A DNA stretch of 64,000 bases from Chinchilla lanigera (taxonomy: Eukaryota > Chordata > Mammalia > Rodentia > Chinchillidae), in contig NW_004955487.1 in NCBI RefSeq assembly GCF_000276665.1, positions 7,334,074-7,398,073 of the forward strand. The letters are read 5' to 3'. Numbering within the stretch: position 1 is the first letter of the stretch; each line of letters starts with the position of its first letter. Below are positions 1 to 10,019 of this stretch, one piece after another. The position numbers were made by a program, and so were the translations under genes. The notes under the pieces were generated by a model, which saw only the letters and a list, made by a program, of their open reading frames with translations, did no database searches and was not told where the DNA came from.

Positions 1-636
1 TGGAGGTCTGAACAAATTAAGACAAGACAGAATCCTGGTCTACAGTTTAGTGGAGAAGAGTGGTGTACATAATGATAAATTATTCTCCCTGGCATAATTA
101 TGCTGTGACAGTTTCTTAAGTTGGATTTGAGTGAGGTATCAAGATATGATTAAATACCAAATAGCTAATGAGTTGTGAGATAGATCAAAATACAAGCTTC
201 AAAGAAAGTGTATGTTAAGTTTCAAAAGGCCCTAAAATTCTTATGTATTTTGAGGGTGGTGAAAATAAAAATGGGAGGAGGAGGATTTTAAAAGGAGGAA
301 ATTTGTAGAAGATTGGAGTTCCACTTGAGAACTTTGAAGAAGGAACAGGAAGGAAGATTTTGAAAGAGAAATTGTTTTTCTTGATTTCCTGGCTGGGAGG
401 TACTGTGTGAGGGAAGAATAGGAAGAGGGCACATTATAGAAGGGCATTTCAGGGCAATAAATTATAGGAACCCAATTATAAATAAAATTGATAATTTTGC
501 AACAATATAAGAGGTGTGAGGTGTAGAACATCACAGGCTGGATTCTAGAATCATGGTCAGAGTCAGGTTCTGCAGAGCACAGAAACGGGGAGGAAATTTC
601 ATCTGTAGGCTGTGGGTCACCATTCACTTCTGTCCT
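1..636. other. Non-repetitive AT-rich sequence, no gene seen
   Basis: No repeat family, exon or RNA gene is recognised here. The minus-strand open frame at 241-669 has low-complexity serine/leucine-rich coding and ends in a short tandem repeat, so I do not regard it as a gene. Confidence 0.4.
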
Positions 637-691
637 AGGGGTCACAGGACACTGGGGGTCACAGGACACTGGGGGTCACAGGACACTGGGG
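637..691. repeat. Short tandem repeat, about 18 bp x 3
   Basis: The unit ggggtcacaggacactgg recurs three times head to tail with essentially no divergence. It is a minor minisatellite, and the low divergence suggests recent slippage. Confidence 0.85.
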
Positions 692-1399
692 ACATTTCTG
701 ATGCAGCCTGTTAGGATGGTACTAGGAAGTTAAATGTCCCAAGGAGTTTCAACATTCTCCATAAAATAAACCACAGCAACTTTTCTAACCTTACATTTCA
801 TTTCTTAGCCATATTGAGCTCTTAAGGCTCTTAGGATTTGGAGCTAGCCCTGAACCTTTTCCCTTGGAACCTGAAGAACAAATCCTATAGACGGTAATGC
901 AGCAGGCGTCTGTGGAGATGCTAAAGTACCCATTATTAGTTAATTCATGAATTCACTAGACCTGGCCTTTTGCTTAAGACCCAGGCTTGTTCTCAGATTT
1001 CTCATTTACAATACAGTACTCTTACTCTATGCACGACCAAATCAAAGCTTTTCTCCGTTACTGCTATAAGTACATTTTTCATGTCTCCTGTGCCTGCACT
1101 GTCTAAAATTTGTGACCAGACTACACTATGCAACTTTTCCAATAAAAACTTGTTTTTTCTTAGCAAAAATTGTGTGGCAAGAAAATCTGTTAAATTCATC
1201 TGTAATGCCTCTACCTCAGAAGCATTTAAGTTTCATAGAATTTGGCAAAACTAATCAAGAGTTCTTACAAAATTAAGCATGCATTTACTCTCTGACAAAA
1301 TTTCCTTCCCTAGTTATTTACCCAAGAAAAATTAACACATTAGAACTTGCTCATCCATACACACTCAAAAATACACATGCCAGACAAAAAAAAATCTAT
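692..1399. other. Unassigned intergenic sequence
   Basis: No repeat or gene is confidently recognised. The 94-codon plus frame at 970-1254 has no domain that I can name and no supporting splice or promoter context. Confidence 0.35.
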
Positions 1400-1476
1400 C
1401 GAAGCTGTATTCAAAATAACTGCAAGATTTCAAATAGCTATCAACAAGTAGCTGAATAAAATGTGATGTACTCATA
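1400..1476 (+). mobile_element. Old L1 fragment, ORF2 3' end (plus)
   Basis: The text reads like the conserved L1 stretch just before the ORF2 end: a 'tattcaaaataactgcaag' block, then a 'ctatcaacaagtagctgaat' block, then 'aaaatgtgatgtactcataa'. It is strongly diverged. An oppositely oriented L1 piece follows almost directly, so the two could derive from one rearranged insertion. Confidence 0.55.
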
Positions 1477-1494
1477 AAGTCCAGGCTCTCACTG

Positions 1495-1850
1495 TTTTTT
1501 GATGATGAGTATTTTCTTTGCTTTTTCTAAGATATCTTTGCCTAGTGTCAGGTTTCAATGATATAATTCTATATTTCTTCTTGAAGCTTTATCCTTTTAA
1601 TTTTTAAAGATATAAGGACACAGATCCATCTCCAAATAACTTTCTCTGTTCTCTTCAATTAGAACAACTATTATTTTCTCCATTTGGATCTGTAATTTTT
1701 GCAGCTTCCTTGATTGAAAATTCTTTCAGTATTGCTCTTGTATCATTGTATAAATTCAGTTTAGGAGCAAGGCATGGGTGCATTTTTAGGTTTTGTTCCA
1801 TTTGCTTCATTTTCTATTTATGACATACTGCCTTAATTAGTAGAATTTAT
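1495..1850 (-). mobile_element. Old L1 fragment, 3' ORF2 region (minus)
   Basis: Read on the plus strand, this matches the reverse complement of the L1 ORF2 region usually recognised by 'atctttgcctag', 'ggtttcaatgatat' and 'gatccatctccaaataactt'. Both ends are ragged and the coding frame is destroyed. It is an ancient 5'-truncated or fragmented copy. Confidence 0.55.
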
Positions 1851-2149
1851 GCATAGACAGTTCCTGAGATGAGTCCACACTCAGCTCCTGGCCTTGAGGT
1901 TCACCTCAGAGAAACTCAACACATGAGAGCTGGCTGCTTCAGAGACAGAAGTACACGTTTTTAGCAATGAAGATATTATTTTATGTAGTATAATCATATG
2001 CATGCAATAGGGTGTATTATGTCTTTTGTGCTGTGGTCTACAGGTGGGAAGTAAGTCATGTCATACCCATGTATTTCAGGGTAGCAGGCGCAGGGGCTGC
2101 TGTTAATTCTGCCCACAACACAGTAATAATCTCAGAAAGGATGGAAAGA
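1851..2149. other. Unassigned sequence
   Basis: About 300 bp with moderate GC content near 1860-1960. I recognise no repeat or gene. Confidence 0.3.
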
Positions 2150-2440
2150 AATTTGTGCACTAAATTATGAGACAAGCACACGAACATTAAGCAACAAGGA
2201 AAATGTGGAATTTATACATAATGAAGTACTAGTCTGCCACAAACAGGTATAAATTTGAGCAGTTTATAGGAAAGTAGTTACACTTTGAGTCCGTAATAAG
2301 AGATCACATAATTTCTCCCAAATGAGAAAGCCAAAATATAAATAATTTTTAAAAGCATCATAAAAGATAGGAAATAAAAAGCAGAACGAACTCTTTGCAA
2401 ATGGCTAGGTGATGCAAAGGTGGAGGGGGGCTAGGGAGAA
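2150..2440 (+). mobile_element. Possible old L1 3' UTR fragment
   Basis: An A-rich stretch is followed by a short G-rich motif (tggagggggctagggag) and then AT-rich sequence. This is the arrangement seen in the 3' untranslated region of old mammalian L1 elements, after the ORF2 stop. The match is by layout and only short words, so confidence is low. Confidence 0.35.
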
Positions 2441-3206
2441 GAAGGGAACAAGAATAAAAATCTGAGGAATAGCCATATATTTTTATAAGGTTAAAGGTGA
2501 AATGCACCTATAAATTGACTTCTACTAAATAACTATACATTGCATGCAAAAAACACTTCAGAAAAGAAAGTGTCAAATATTACCAGGTTTTACTTCATGG
2601 TGATTTTCATTACATTTGTTTGCTTTGTAATTTTTCTCATTTTCTGATTAATTTAGGATGCACGAATTATAATTTTCATGTACTATTTCAAAAAATACAC
2701 AAGTCCAAAAGATATCTCAACCTGCTTCCCCCTCCCCCGCCCGCCAGAACTCTTCTGTTTTTCTTCCCTTTCAGTATGGCAGAGGATTGACGGAGTTCCA
2801 GAAATCAAGTAATCAGCAGGTTTTTCATATATGCTTATCAAAAGTCCAGATAAGCTGAGTACTTACAAGACATCGAGAGACCCTGACAGCACAGCAAGAT
2901 CAGATCACTACCAGTACAGCAAGATCACAAAAGGGCTGAGAGAAGTCTTTCAGGTACAGATAGTTGATTTCCATAGAAATTACAATCATTTTATCTTAAG
3001 AGGAAACATCTTCATGTGAAAATCTCCATCCAGGGCTAAGACAACTCCAGGGACACATGTAAGTGTGCATACGATGGAATCCTGTGTGACAAACTTTCAT
3101 GCAGCTGCTGCACTAACCCATCTATAAAGGTCACACACGCATGCATTCAACACAAGCTTAGCTCTTCCTTCGAAAGAAAAGCACAGAACCTAGCAATCAC
3201 ATTGCT
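2441..3206. other. Unassigned intergenic sequence
   Basis: AT-rich text with a short C-rich run near 2725-2745. No gene or repeat is confidently seen. A 62-codon frame at 2831-3019 has no recognisable features. Confidence 0.35.
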
Positions 3207-3276
3207 GAAATTAGGACCAAAATTAGGACCAAAATTAGGACATTTGTAAGAGTTGTAAGAGTTAAGAATTCATATA

Positions 3277-3328
<52 letters not shown>
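3207..3328. repeat. 13-bp tandem repeat and (TA)n microsatellite
   Basis: Three near-identical copies of a 13-bp unit (aaattaggaccaa) lie at about 3207-3243. After a short spacer comes (TG)n/(TA)n at 3271-3328. The TA run is long enough to be polymorphic and to extrude a cruciform. Confidence 0.9.
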
Positions 3329-3330
<2 letters not shown>

Positions 3331-3369
3331 TACACTTAGGACTTTTGCATTGAGCAAGATCTTCAGCTC

Positions 3370-3820
3370 TTTTTTTGTATCTTAAAGAGAATTTTAAAAA
3401 ACAATAAAAAAACAACAACAACATAGACAAAAATAAAATAAACAAAAACAAAAATGACACAGGGTTTCAAAACAAAATGATAGTAATTAATAGTGGTTGT
3501 TATATTACATACTGTCATCTTCAACAAGGTTACTCAAATTACCAGATCTAAGAATGCAAGACTGATCAAACCATTAAAAAGAATAAAAATTAATAAAAAA
3601 TTAGAAATTATACAGAGCTTCACTAAACAAGATGTAGAAATTCACCAATGGTTGTTATATTGCATATAAAAAAATATATACATGTATATAAGAAGATAGG
3701 TGGAATAATTATACTGCTGATGTCTATCAGCTTATTGAAAGGAATAGCTAATGTTTAAATTTTTTGACCAATTTTGCATGATTATATCTGGTTATCTGAA
3801 CAAGGAATTTGAAGACAACA
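3370..3820 (-). mobile_element. 5'-truncated L1 3' UTR (minus)
   Basis: This is a reverse-complement copy of the 3' UTR of the full-length L1 at 32784-39265. It starts at a T-run (the L1 tail in reverse) and an A/C-rich block. Recognisable shared words are 'ggttgttatattacatac', 'acagagcttcactaaacaag' and 'caatggttgttatattgcat', which match the complement of 38880-39120. No coding part is retained. Confidence 0.75.
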
Positions 3821-3821
3821 C

Positions 3822-3945
3822 TTTTTTATTTTGAGGTAGGATCTGATTAAGTCAGTAAGTTGCCCAGGCTGGGCTTGAAAGTGTCACCCTTCTGCCTCAG
3901 CTTCCCAGACTGCTGGAATTACAGGCTTGTGCCACCATATTTATC
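3822..3945 (-). mobile_element. B1 SINE (minus)
   Basis: A reverse-oriented 7SL-derived SINE. It shows 'gcccaggctgggcttgaa', 'tctgcctcagcttccca' and 'ggaattacaggcttgtgcc', the complement of the B1 body with its internal promoter. It abuts the 5' end of the L1 fragment at 3370-3820. Confidence 0.85.
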
Positions 3946-4625
3946 TAAGAATTTATATTAGATTAGTCTAAAACTTCAGTGGGGATATGAGCAAAGGAAA
4001 ATTGTGAAGCTGATTCTATAATGGTGTGATTCATAGATTATTTAATTCTCAAACAGAGCCTGCTTTATAGTTACATTTTAAATATGTCACATTGCTTAGA
4101 ATTATAAACTCAGTCAAACTTGCATACTGTAAAGTATGTTATAAAATATACACTTAGCCTTTTAGAGTTTACTGATAAGATACTTCCAATTTATGTTTTG
4201 AAATGTTCTTGTACAAAAAGACAAACTCTACACAATGACACGTTGGTCAAGATGAACTAAATGTACAATGGTGATCCCACACAATTATTAAAAGAGTTGG
4301 AACACTCCTGTTGCTCCAGGGCATCATAGTTGTCAATATGTTGCAGTGTAATGTTACTCACCTGTCAATGCAGTGATGGTATAAACAGACCTATATATTG
4401 CAAGCTGTGTAAAAATATAGCACATGAATTATGGATAATAAGTAATGCGTGACAGTGTTGATAAACACCCATGCCTTACATTTCCTATATTATAATGTTA
4501 TTTTCATTTTAGTGTGAATTTATACTTATTATAAAGAAAAGTTTACTGTGAGATAACATGTCATGCTGCAAAGGGAAGAGCTTGTGTTGACAATGTCATT
4601 TGAGTTCATCTAGAAGTAACATTAA
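3946..4625. other. Unassigned AT-rich sequence
   Basis: About 680 bp without a recognisable gene or repeat family. Confidence 0.35.
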
Positions 4626-4629
4626 AGCC

Positions 4630-4722
4630 AGACATCCCAGGGAAGGACTCCAGGAGACTGAGGCAGGAGGATGGCTAGTTTGAGCCCACCCTGGGCAACT
4701 TAGTGACTTAGCATGATCTTGA
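4630..4722 (+). mobile_element. B1-type SINE (plus), partial
   Basis: The words 'ggagactgaggcaggagg', 'gtttgagcccaccctggg' and 'caacttagtgacttag' identify the right part of a rodent B1. The 'caacttagtgacttag' variant is shared with the B1-dID copies at 41570, 48815 and 63400. The tail merges into a TG microsatellite. Confidence 0.8.
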
Positions 4723-4723
4723 C

Positions 4724-4729
4724 TCGTGT

Positions 4730-4773
<44 letters not shown>

Positions 4774-4774
4774 A
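4724..4774. repeat. (TG)n / (GA)n microsatellite
   Basis: A pure TG run followed by a short GA run directly behind the B1 tail. Such arrays commonly grow from SINE tails. Open frames over this stretch are artefacts of the dinucleotide repeat. Confidence 0.95.
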
Positions 4775-4809
4775 TACATGTATGTTCATGTTCCCTTTTT
4801 CTGTCTTTT

Positions 4810-5100
4810 TCTATTTCTTCTGTTATAACAAAAACCACAGCGTGGGAAGCATTGGAAGAACAGAAATCTACTTCTGCCAGACCCAGAGACTCAGAATTCC
4901 AAGAGCAGGGGCCCAGAAGATTTGGTGTCCAGCCAGGTTGTTTCCTGATTCATCGATGACACCTTCCTGTTCCTTAGTACACATTGACAAAGACCCCAGT
5001 CCCATTACAAGTGCTCGCCTCCCAAAGACCCTCACTCCTCAGTATTGTTCCCCTGGAGGTTGTGATTCCAACATGAATTTGGCTGGAACATAAACATAAG
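4810..5100 (-). mobile_element. MaLR/MLT1-type LTR (minus)
   Basis: The landmarks are those of a reversed mammalian MaLR LTR, in order: 'ttataacaaaaaccacag', 'aacagaaatctacttctg', 'agatttggtgtccagcc', 'cctgattcatcgatgac', 'cctcccaaagaccctcac' and 'tccaacatgaatttgg'. It is non-coding and diverged. It gives rise to the short spurious frames on both strands here. Confidence 0.65.
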
Positions 5101-5183
5101 TCTCTGTCTCCTCTGACTGTGTCTCTCTGTCTCTGTCTATCTCTGTTTCTTTCTCTCTCTCTATGCCTCTCTCTGTCTCTCTG

Positions 5184-5214
<31 letters not shown>

Positions 5215-5217
5215 TCA
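5100..5217. repeat. (CTCTGT)n pyrimidine tract
   Basis: About 115 bp of strand-asymmetric CT-rich repeats with TCTCTG units. The Arg/Glu-rich minus-strand frames across it are artefacts. Long polypyrimidine-polypurine mirror tracts can adopt triplex (H-DNA) structure. Confidence 0.95.
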
Positions 5218-5980
5218 AGATGTGCATACACATCCCTGCCTCTGAAGTTATTTCTAGTTTTCTTTCACAGCTGGCTTCACTTCTTTCCCCTACCCACTTT
5301 CTCAAGTCTGAAGCAATCTCTTAGTTTCCCTTCCTTGCTAGTCAGTGTTGGGAAGATTGAAGGAGATATTAAGAACCTGGTTCACCTTTTTTGATGGGAA
5401 GGAGGGATCAAGCAAGCCAGCACCTCCAGTCTTATTAAAAGGCAAAGTCCTTAAGCTCTGACACCTGAGAAAAAATCCACATATTCCTAAACTGTCACAT
5501 TCCTAAACAGTGCTCTGAACTGAAGGATGAAGTTGTGCCTGATGTGTATTGGGGATGGGGAAGTTCCTTGTTCACAGAAATACATTTTCATTATTATTGA
5601 AGGTAGAGCTGAATTTTCCTCTCAGAGGTTCTCATTACTTGGTGCCTTGAGGAATTGGCAGAAAGCTGCAGATAAGAGAGATACTTTTTATCTGACTTCC
5701 CATGCAGGGCATTAAAGGAAGTCCTCAGTAACAAAAAATTATATTAATCTGTTTGATAAGGAACATTAAAATTAATGTTCATATTTATTAAGAGGCCTTA
5801 TCCTTATGTCTGATGTAAATGATAAGGCCTTAAATCCAATTTGGGGGAAAGGTGTGTTTTCAACTTCCTATTTTTACCTTATTCTACCAACTTCATGACT
5901 GGTCCACATATCAACTCAGGCAATTCTAGTATTTCACCTAAAATTTGAATTAAACCAGGTAAATTCCTAACTTTAAAAAT
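5218..5980. other. Unassigned intergenic sequence
   Basis: No gene or confidently named repeat. Short frames are present but lack domain content. Confidence 0.35.
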
Positions 5981-6096
5981 ACATCATTTGGAGGGCTGGG
6001 GATTTAGCTCAGTGGCACAGTACCTGCCTGGCAAGCACAAGGTAGTGAGTTTGATTCCTGGTACTGGAAAAAAAGAAAAAAAAAACATCATTTGGA
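5981..6096 (+). mobile_element. ID SINE with 12-bp TSD
   Basis: The body at 5993-6070 has the tRNA-like A box (tagctcagtggcacag) and a B-box-like word, then an A-rich tail. It is flanked by the direct repeat acatcatttgga at 5981-5992 and 6085-6096, identical on both sides. This is a young insertion of a tRNA-Ala-derived SINE mobilised by L1. Confidence 0.96.
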
Positions 6097-6290
6097 TTCT
6101 AGCCAGGGAATACCTTCTTTTTCATTGGTCTTAACATTAGAAAGGATAATTTCACTGCAGGAAATTAACAGAATTTCTTAATGTCTATATACAGTTTTGG
6201 ACATAGCTTATCCAAGGAAAATAAGGCAAGTAGCCAAGTGCACCACACACACGGTAAAGAATTCCTGTTAGAGAAGCCATGGTTTATGCA

Positions 6291-6372
6291 GCCAGGGATT
6301 TAGCTCAGTGGCACAATGCCTGCTTGGCAAGTGTGAGGTCTGGAGTTAGATCCTGGGTCCCCCCTCTCAAGA
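6291..6372 (+). mobile_element. ID SINE (older copy)
   Basis: Contains 'gggatttagctcagtggc', 'gcctgcttggcaagtg' and a decayed B box, ending in a C/T- then A-rich tail. It is more diverged than the copy at 5981. I see no clear TSD. Confidence 0.88.
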
Positions 6373-6753
6373 AAAAGAGAGACAAAGAAAGTGATTTTAA
6401 AGAATAAACAGAATTTTAAAACTTTGAAATTGAGTAAATGACGAAAATTTAATGAGTGTCTGTGCTTTACGAGGCTATTCTATGCTGTATTTATGCACAG
6501 AGTAAATGGAGACCTAGAGAAGCCATGAGATTTGCAAAGGTAGAAACGAGATTTAGCACTAGTCTAACTTCATGTCACAAAGCTAAAATGTCTGGGTTTG
6601 ATCTTACCCCCAGAAGAATCTCTGTATTTCATAAAAAGAATTTTGGTTGTGGGAAGAACAGTATGGACTAATTCATGGTGATTTTACTCAGCTTCACATT
6701 GTGTTTATGAGTTAGCCTTTGTCTATTTTCCATCTCTATTGGTTATCAAAACC
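6373..6753. other. Unassigned sequence
   Basis: No gene or repeat is recognised. The 71-codon frame at 6456-6671 has no features that I can name. Confidence 0.35.
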
Positions 6754-6906
6754 AAGCTGGGTGTGGTGGCCCACACCTGTAATCTCAGCACTTCAGAGGC
6801 TGAGGCAGGAGGGTCTCCATGTGTCTGAAGCCAGCCTGGGCTACATAGTGAGTTCAAGGCTAGCCTAACCTACATAGTGAGACCTTATCTCAAAAACAAA
6901 GCAAAA
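6754..6906 (+). mobile_element. B1 SINE with internal duplication (plus)
   Basis: A near-complete B1: 'gctgggtgtggtggcc', 'cacctgtaatctcagcac', 'ggctgaggcaggaggg', then the block 'agccagcctgggctacatag' followed by a diverged second copy ('ggctagcctaacctacatag'). That internal duplication of about 29 bp is the hallmark of standard B1 as opposed to proto-B1. It ends in a CAAAA-type tail. Confidence 0.88.
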
Positions 6907-7328
6907 TATACCTAAATTATGCCACACCTCTACAAACTACTAACATAAGTATTTGGAAAAATTGTTCATTGAGTCAATTGTTAGACAATGAATTTTTATA
7001 TTGAAGTTAAATATATTCATGGCAAAGAGAATGTAGAACAGTATTAGCCATTTTTTATTATTATTTTAACTTGATCATATTTATCCTGACATTTATTTTA
7101 ATTCTGGTAAAAATAAAAATAAAAGCCATGTTTATGGAAAGTCAAACTTGAAAAAATTAATTTGTTCCAGGTATGGTGAGATTCAAATCTGGCATCTGCA
7201 CTTACTTTAAATAAATGAAGGACTCATATTAAGAAATGAATTTATTTAAGGAAATATATACAAGAGAAAAGTAATGAAGGGCAGTCAGTTGGTCTGTTTA
7301 GTTTGAACAACCCCAGCTTCAAATACAA
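6907..7328. other. Unassigned AT-rich sequence
   Basis: About 420 bp with no gene or named repeat visible. Confidence 0.35.
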
Positions 7329-7534
7329 TAATACTTTGATTCACGAATGCTTCTATCTGCAAACAATTCAGTTAATTCAGTTCTCAAACAAAAGTATTCA
7401 GCAAAAATTGTACTTCCATTGGCAAAATGCACTGCGTGATGAACATGACCATGGCCATCTTCCCCACACAAACACAAAGGAGCTGTCTTCCCCAGAATTG
7501 TAAAACAATTAAGTTCATAAATAAAGGTACTGTG
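7329..7534. mobile_element. TIR MITE, copy A (DNA transposon)
   Basis: It shares a colinear core with 60404-60570, including gtgatgaacatg and ccatggccatcttccc. The outer ends are inverted relative to one another: 'atactttgattcac' on the left, and the complement of 'gttcataaataaaggtac' on the right. This copy carries extra sequence (about 7466-7495) that the other lacks. It is too short to encode a transposase, so it is a non-autonomous element of probable Tc1/mariner-Tigger type. The family is not named. Confidence 0.6.
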
Positions 7535-7911
7535 CTCCATCCTTGATCAAAGCCACATGGTGTGTCCTGACCCTTGTTCCAATAACTGAGTCTTCCTGAG
7601 ACTGAGAAGGTCAGAATGCCCCCAAGAAGCTTGGATCTTGTGAAGCAGTTAAAATCGTAGCAGTATTTCAGTGTTATTTCATAGGGGATCACTATTGATC
7701 TGCAGCATCAAATAACAAGTAGTGTCATTTATTGCCCCCTGTTAAATATGTCATTAACTTTCTCTACAATCTAGAGGCAAAACTGATTGAAGGATACTTT
7801 CTTCTACCTGAGAGTATATGACCTACATGGAGAGCCACGTTTCTAAACCCTAAAATGGTGATAAAATTTGTCAACAATTTTTACTGAATTCTTGCTATAT
7901 CATAGATAATA
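7535..7911. other. Unassigned sequence
   Basis: No gene or repeat is recognised in this spacer. Confidence 0.35.
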
Positions 7912-8052
7912 TATCTGGGTTAAATTTTATTTTACTTTAAAGGGAAAAGAACAGAAACAAAATAACAAAAAAAACAAAAACAAAATAGTACAAAAACAAT
8001 AAAAAGGATATAGAATTTCAAAACAAGATTGTTAATTATCTGGGTTAAATTT
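7912..8052 (-). mobile_element. Short L1 3'-end insertion with 16-bp TSD
   Basis: tatctgggttaaattt occurs identically at 7912-7927 and 8037-8052. The 109 bp between (7928-8036) is an A/C-rich block ending 'aatttcaaaacaagat', the same 3'-terminal L1 sequence seen in reverse at 3370 and 22036. It is a severely 5'-truncated L1 on the minus strand. Confidence 0.88.
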
Positions 8053-8239
8053 GACAAGTAAATTATTGAGTTAATGATCATCTCTTTGGAACATCATGGA
8101 TCAACAGTATATGTTAGTGACTGTCTGTAGTTCCCTTATTCAGATCTGTTATCAGAGTTTCCTGGAAAAATCTATTACAGGTGGTGGTCAGTGAGAAAGT
8201 AGCATATATAATCAAAAAGTATGGATACTGGTATGCACA

Positions 8240-8420
8240 TTCTGGCTGAAACATTAATTCACACCAGTTATTTCTTATTGCCCCTACTTTAATTTCCTCA
8301 TATTTAATGCAAGATAAACTCTTTGACCTGATTATTCCTTCATACAGGTATGAAAATAAAATGAGATACCACATGTGAAACTTTTTAGAACATAAAGAAT
8401 TGTGCTCAGGAATTATATAA
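8240..8420 (+). mobile_element. MIR fossil (plus)
   Basis: A weak but ordered match to the 3' half of MIR: 'aatttcctcatatttaatgc', then 'gattattccttcatac', 'aaatgagatacc' and 'ttagaacataaag'. It is an ancient tRNA-derived SINE shared by mammals. Confidence 0.5.
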
Positions 8421-8424
8421 GCAT

Positions 8425-8590
8425 ATAACTAATACATAAGACAAGTTTCTTATCTCAGAGGAATTTAGATTCTAAGTATGTGTTTCCTTAGAAAATAAAC
8501 AATTTTATCTCAATAAGAAGTTCATACCAGAGTGAAAAGGTGGGAGAAGAAAGATACCTCTGGAAATCTCTAACGTCAACTTAGCAAGCA
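8425..8590 (+). mobile_element. Possible L2 fossil (plus)
   Basis: The order 'aatacataagacaagtt', 'tcagaggaatttagattc' and 'aaataaacaattttatctc' resembles the L2 LINE 3' region (the 'gaataagac ... gagcttatagtc' block). It is highly diverged, so the call is tentative. Confidence 0.4.
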
Positions 8591-9212
8591 TGGTTGGAAT
8601 TTACAGTTTCTGCTCATACACATAGAGTAAAATATTCTTGTTTATAGCTTTTATAATCTAACAATAAACATCACTGCATAAAATTTACCAGAATTTAACA
8701 ATTAACTTTATTATGAAAGTATTAGAAAAATATGCGCCAGCTCATATTGTTGATGTTTGTGTAATTAGTGAAAAGATGGATTATACATATGTAAATATTA
8801 GAGAGTAAATGAAGTATTTTTACCCTTTTATAATTTAAACTAAAAAGCCAGAACATGAACTATAAACCAGACTATGATATCAGTAGCTTTATTAGGATAG
8901 TCACTGCTCTAACAACGATTTGTACTTTATAATCAAATAGGGTAAGAGTCACAGTTTTGAGTGTACACTAAGTGTAGAATTAGAAATTATTGTCTACATT
9001 AATGAGGTGTATAAAATGTTTTAAACTAGATGAAAACATTGAATGGGTGAAGAGTTTCCTACTCTGTTATGTGGGACAGAAAAAGTTGATTAGATTGGGT
9101 AATATAAAAAAGTACTGAAGTACTCTAACAATGGGCCTGTACTCCTATGAATGAAAAGAGGCAAACAGCCAATTCAAGTATAAATTTGAGTTCAAATGAG
9201 AGGGCCTTGTAG
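8591..9212. other. Unassigned AT-rich sequence
   Basis: About 620 bp with low GC content. No gene or repeat family is recognised. Confidence 0.35.
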
Positions 9213-9283
9213 CATTGCTGTTGTTGCTGCTGCTGTTGTTGCTGCTGCTGTTATTGCTGCCACTGCTGCTGTTGTTATTATGG
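9213..9283. repeat. (CTG/TTG)n trinucleotide repeat
   Basis: An interrupted array of ctg, ttg and related triplets. The Ala/Thr-rich minus-strand frame over it is produced by the repeat and is not a gene. Confidence 0.9.
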
Positions 9284-9366
9284 AAGCAGCTGTAATGTTT
9301 ATTATTGCTCTGGCTTTCTCATGACTCAGGAAAAATATAAGATGTTTATGATTTTGCCAATGTAAG

Positions 9367-9434
9367 ACCAGATACAGAATAAGGACCAGATACAGAATAG
9401 GACCAGATACAGAATAGGACCAGATACAGAATAA
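9367..9434. repeat. 17-18 bp minisatellite, 4 copies
   Basis: accagatacagaatagg is repeated four times in tandem; the first unit has one extra base. The low divergence suggests a recent expansion. Confidence 0.92.
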
Positions 9435-9601
9435 ATGAAGAGCCATTATCACATGGTAAACAAGCATGATATCTGTAAAATCAAAGATTAGGATTAAAGC
9501 TTGTCTACATCATAGATGAGTGAGCATTTGGCCACGCATGACTGTATTTTCAAATACAAGACATGAATAAAAATAACTATAATAATAGTAATAATACCTA
9601 C

Positions 9602-9770
9602 CGCAGGCCAGTAGTATAGCTCAGTGGCACAAGTGCCTGCCTGTCAAGCACAAAATCCTGAGTTCAATCCCCAGTACCAAAAAAAAAAAAAAAAAAAAAA
9701 AAAAACAAAAAAAAAAAAAAAAAAAACAAAAAAAAAACAAAAAAAAAAAAAAAAACAAAAGAAAAAACAA
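9602..9770 (+). mobile_element. ID SINE with long interrupted A tail
   Basis: The body at 9602-9678 contains 'tatagctcagtggcaca', 'gcctgcctgtcaagcac' and 'gagttcaatccccagtacc'. It is followed by about 90 nt of A with sporadic C. A short possible TSD (cctacc at 9597-9602 and about 9773-9778) flanks it. The tail is much longer than those of the other copies here. Confidence 0.92.
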
Positions 9771-9883
9771 ACCCCTACCACATAAGATGTACATATACTA
9801 TTATGAATAATGTTGTATGGCTAATAGGAGTTAAGCTGGGCTTTAACATCTATTCTGTCAGATTCAAAACCCCGTATGTTGGG

Positions 9884-9975
9884 CCGGGCATATAGCTCAG
9901 TGTGACAAGAACCTGCCTGGCAAGCTCAAGATCCTGAGCTCTATGCCCAATACAAAACAACAGCAACAACAAAAT
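9884..9975 (+). mobile_element. ID SINE (plus)
   Basis: Contains 'gggcatatagctcagtg', 'acctgcctggcaagctc' and a decayed B box, then a CAA-rich tail. The flanks 'aaccccgtatgtt' and 'aatcccatatttt' look like a diverged TSD. Confidence 0.88.
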
Positions 9976-10019
9976 CCCATATTTTTTGCTCCAGAGTCCT
10001 CTATCAGTGGCTACCAGTC

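Noticed and set aside
637..691. CRISPR-like array
   Set aside because: Contiguous tandem copies without spacers; the DNA is mammalian.
970..1254. 94-codon open frame as a possible gene
   Set aside because: No domain, no Kozak or splice context, low complexity. Length is within chance for AT-moderate DNA.
4974..5394. Arg/Glu-rich and Leu/Ser-rich frames on both strands
   Set aside because: They are direct translations of the CTCTGT simple repeat.
5993..6070. tRNA gene, because of A and B boxes
   Set aside because: It is an ID SINE: A tail and TSD are present, the tRNA 3' half is missing and many similar copies occur in the window. The same applies to the other ID copies.
9192..9467. Ala/Thr-rich 91-codon minus frame
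   Set aside because: Produced by the CTG triplet array and the 17-bp minisatellite.
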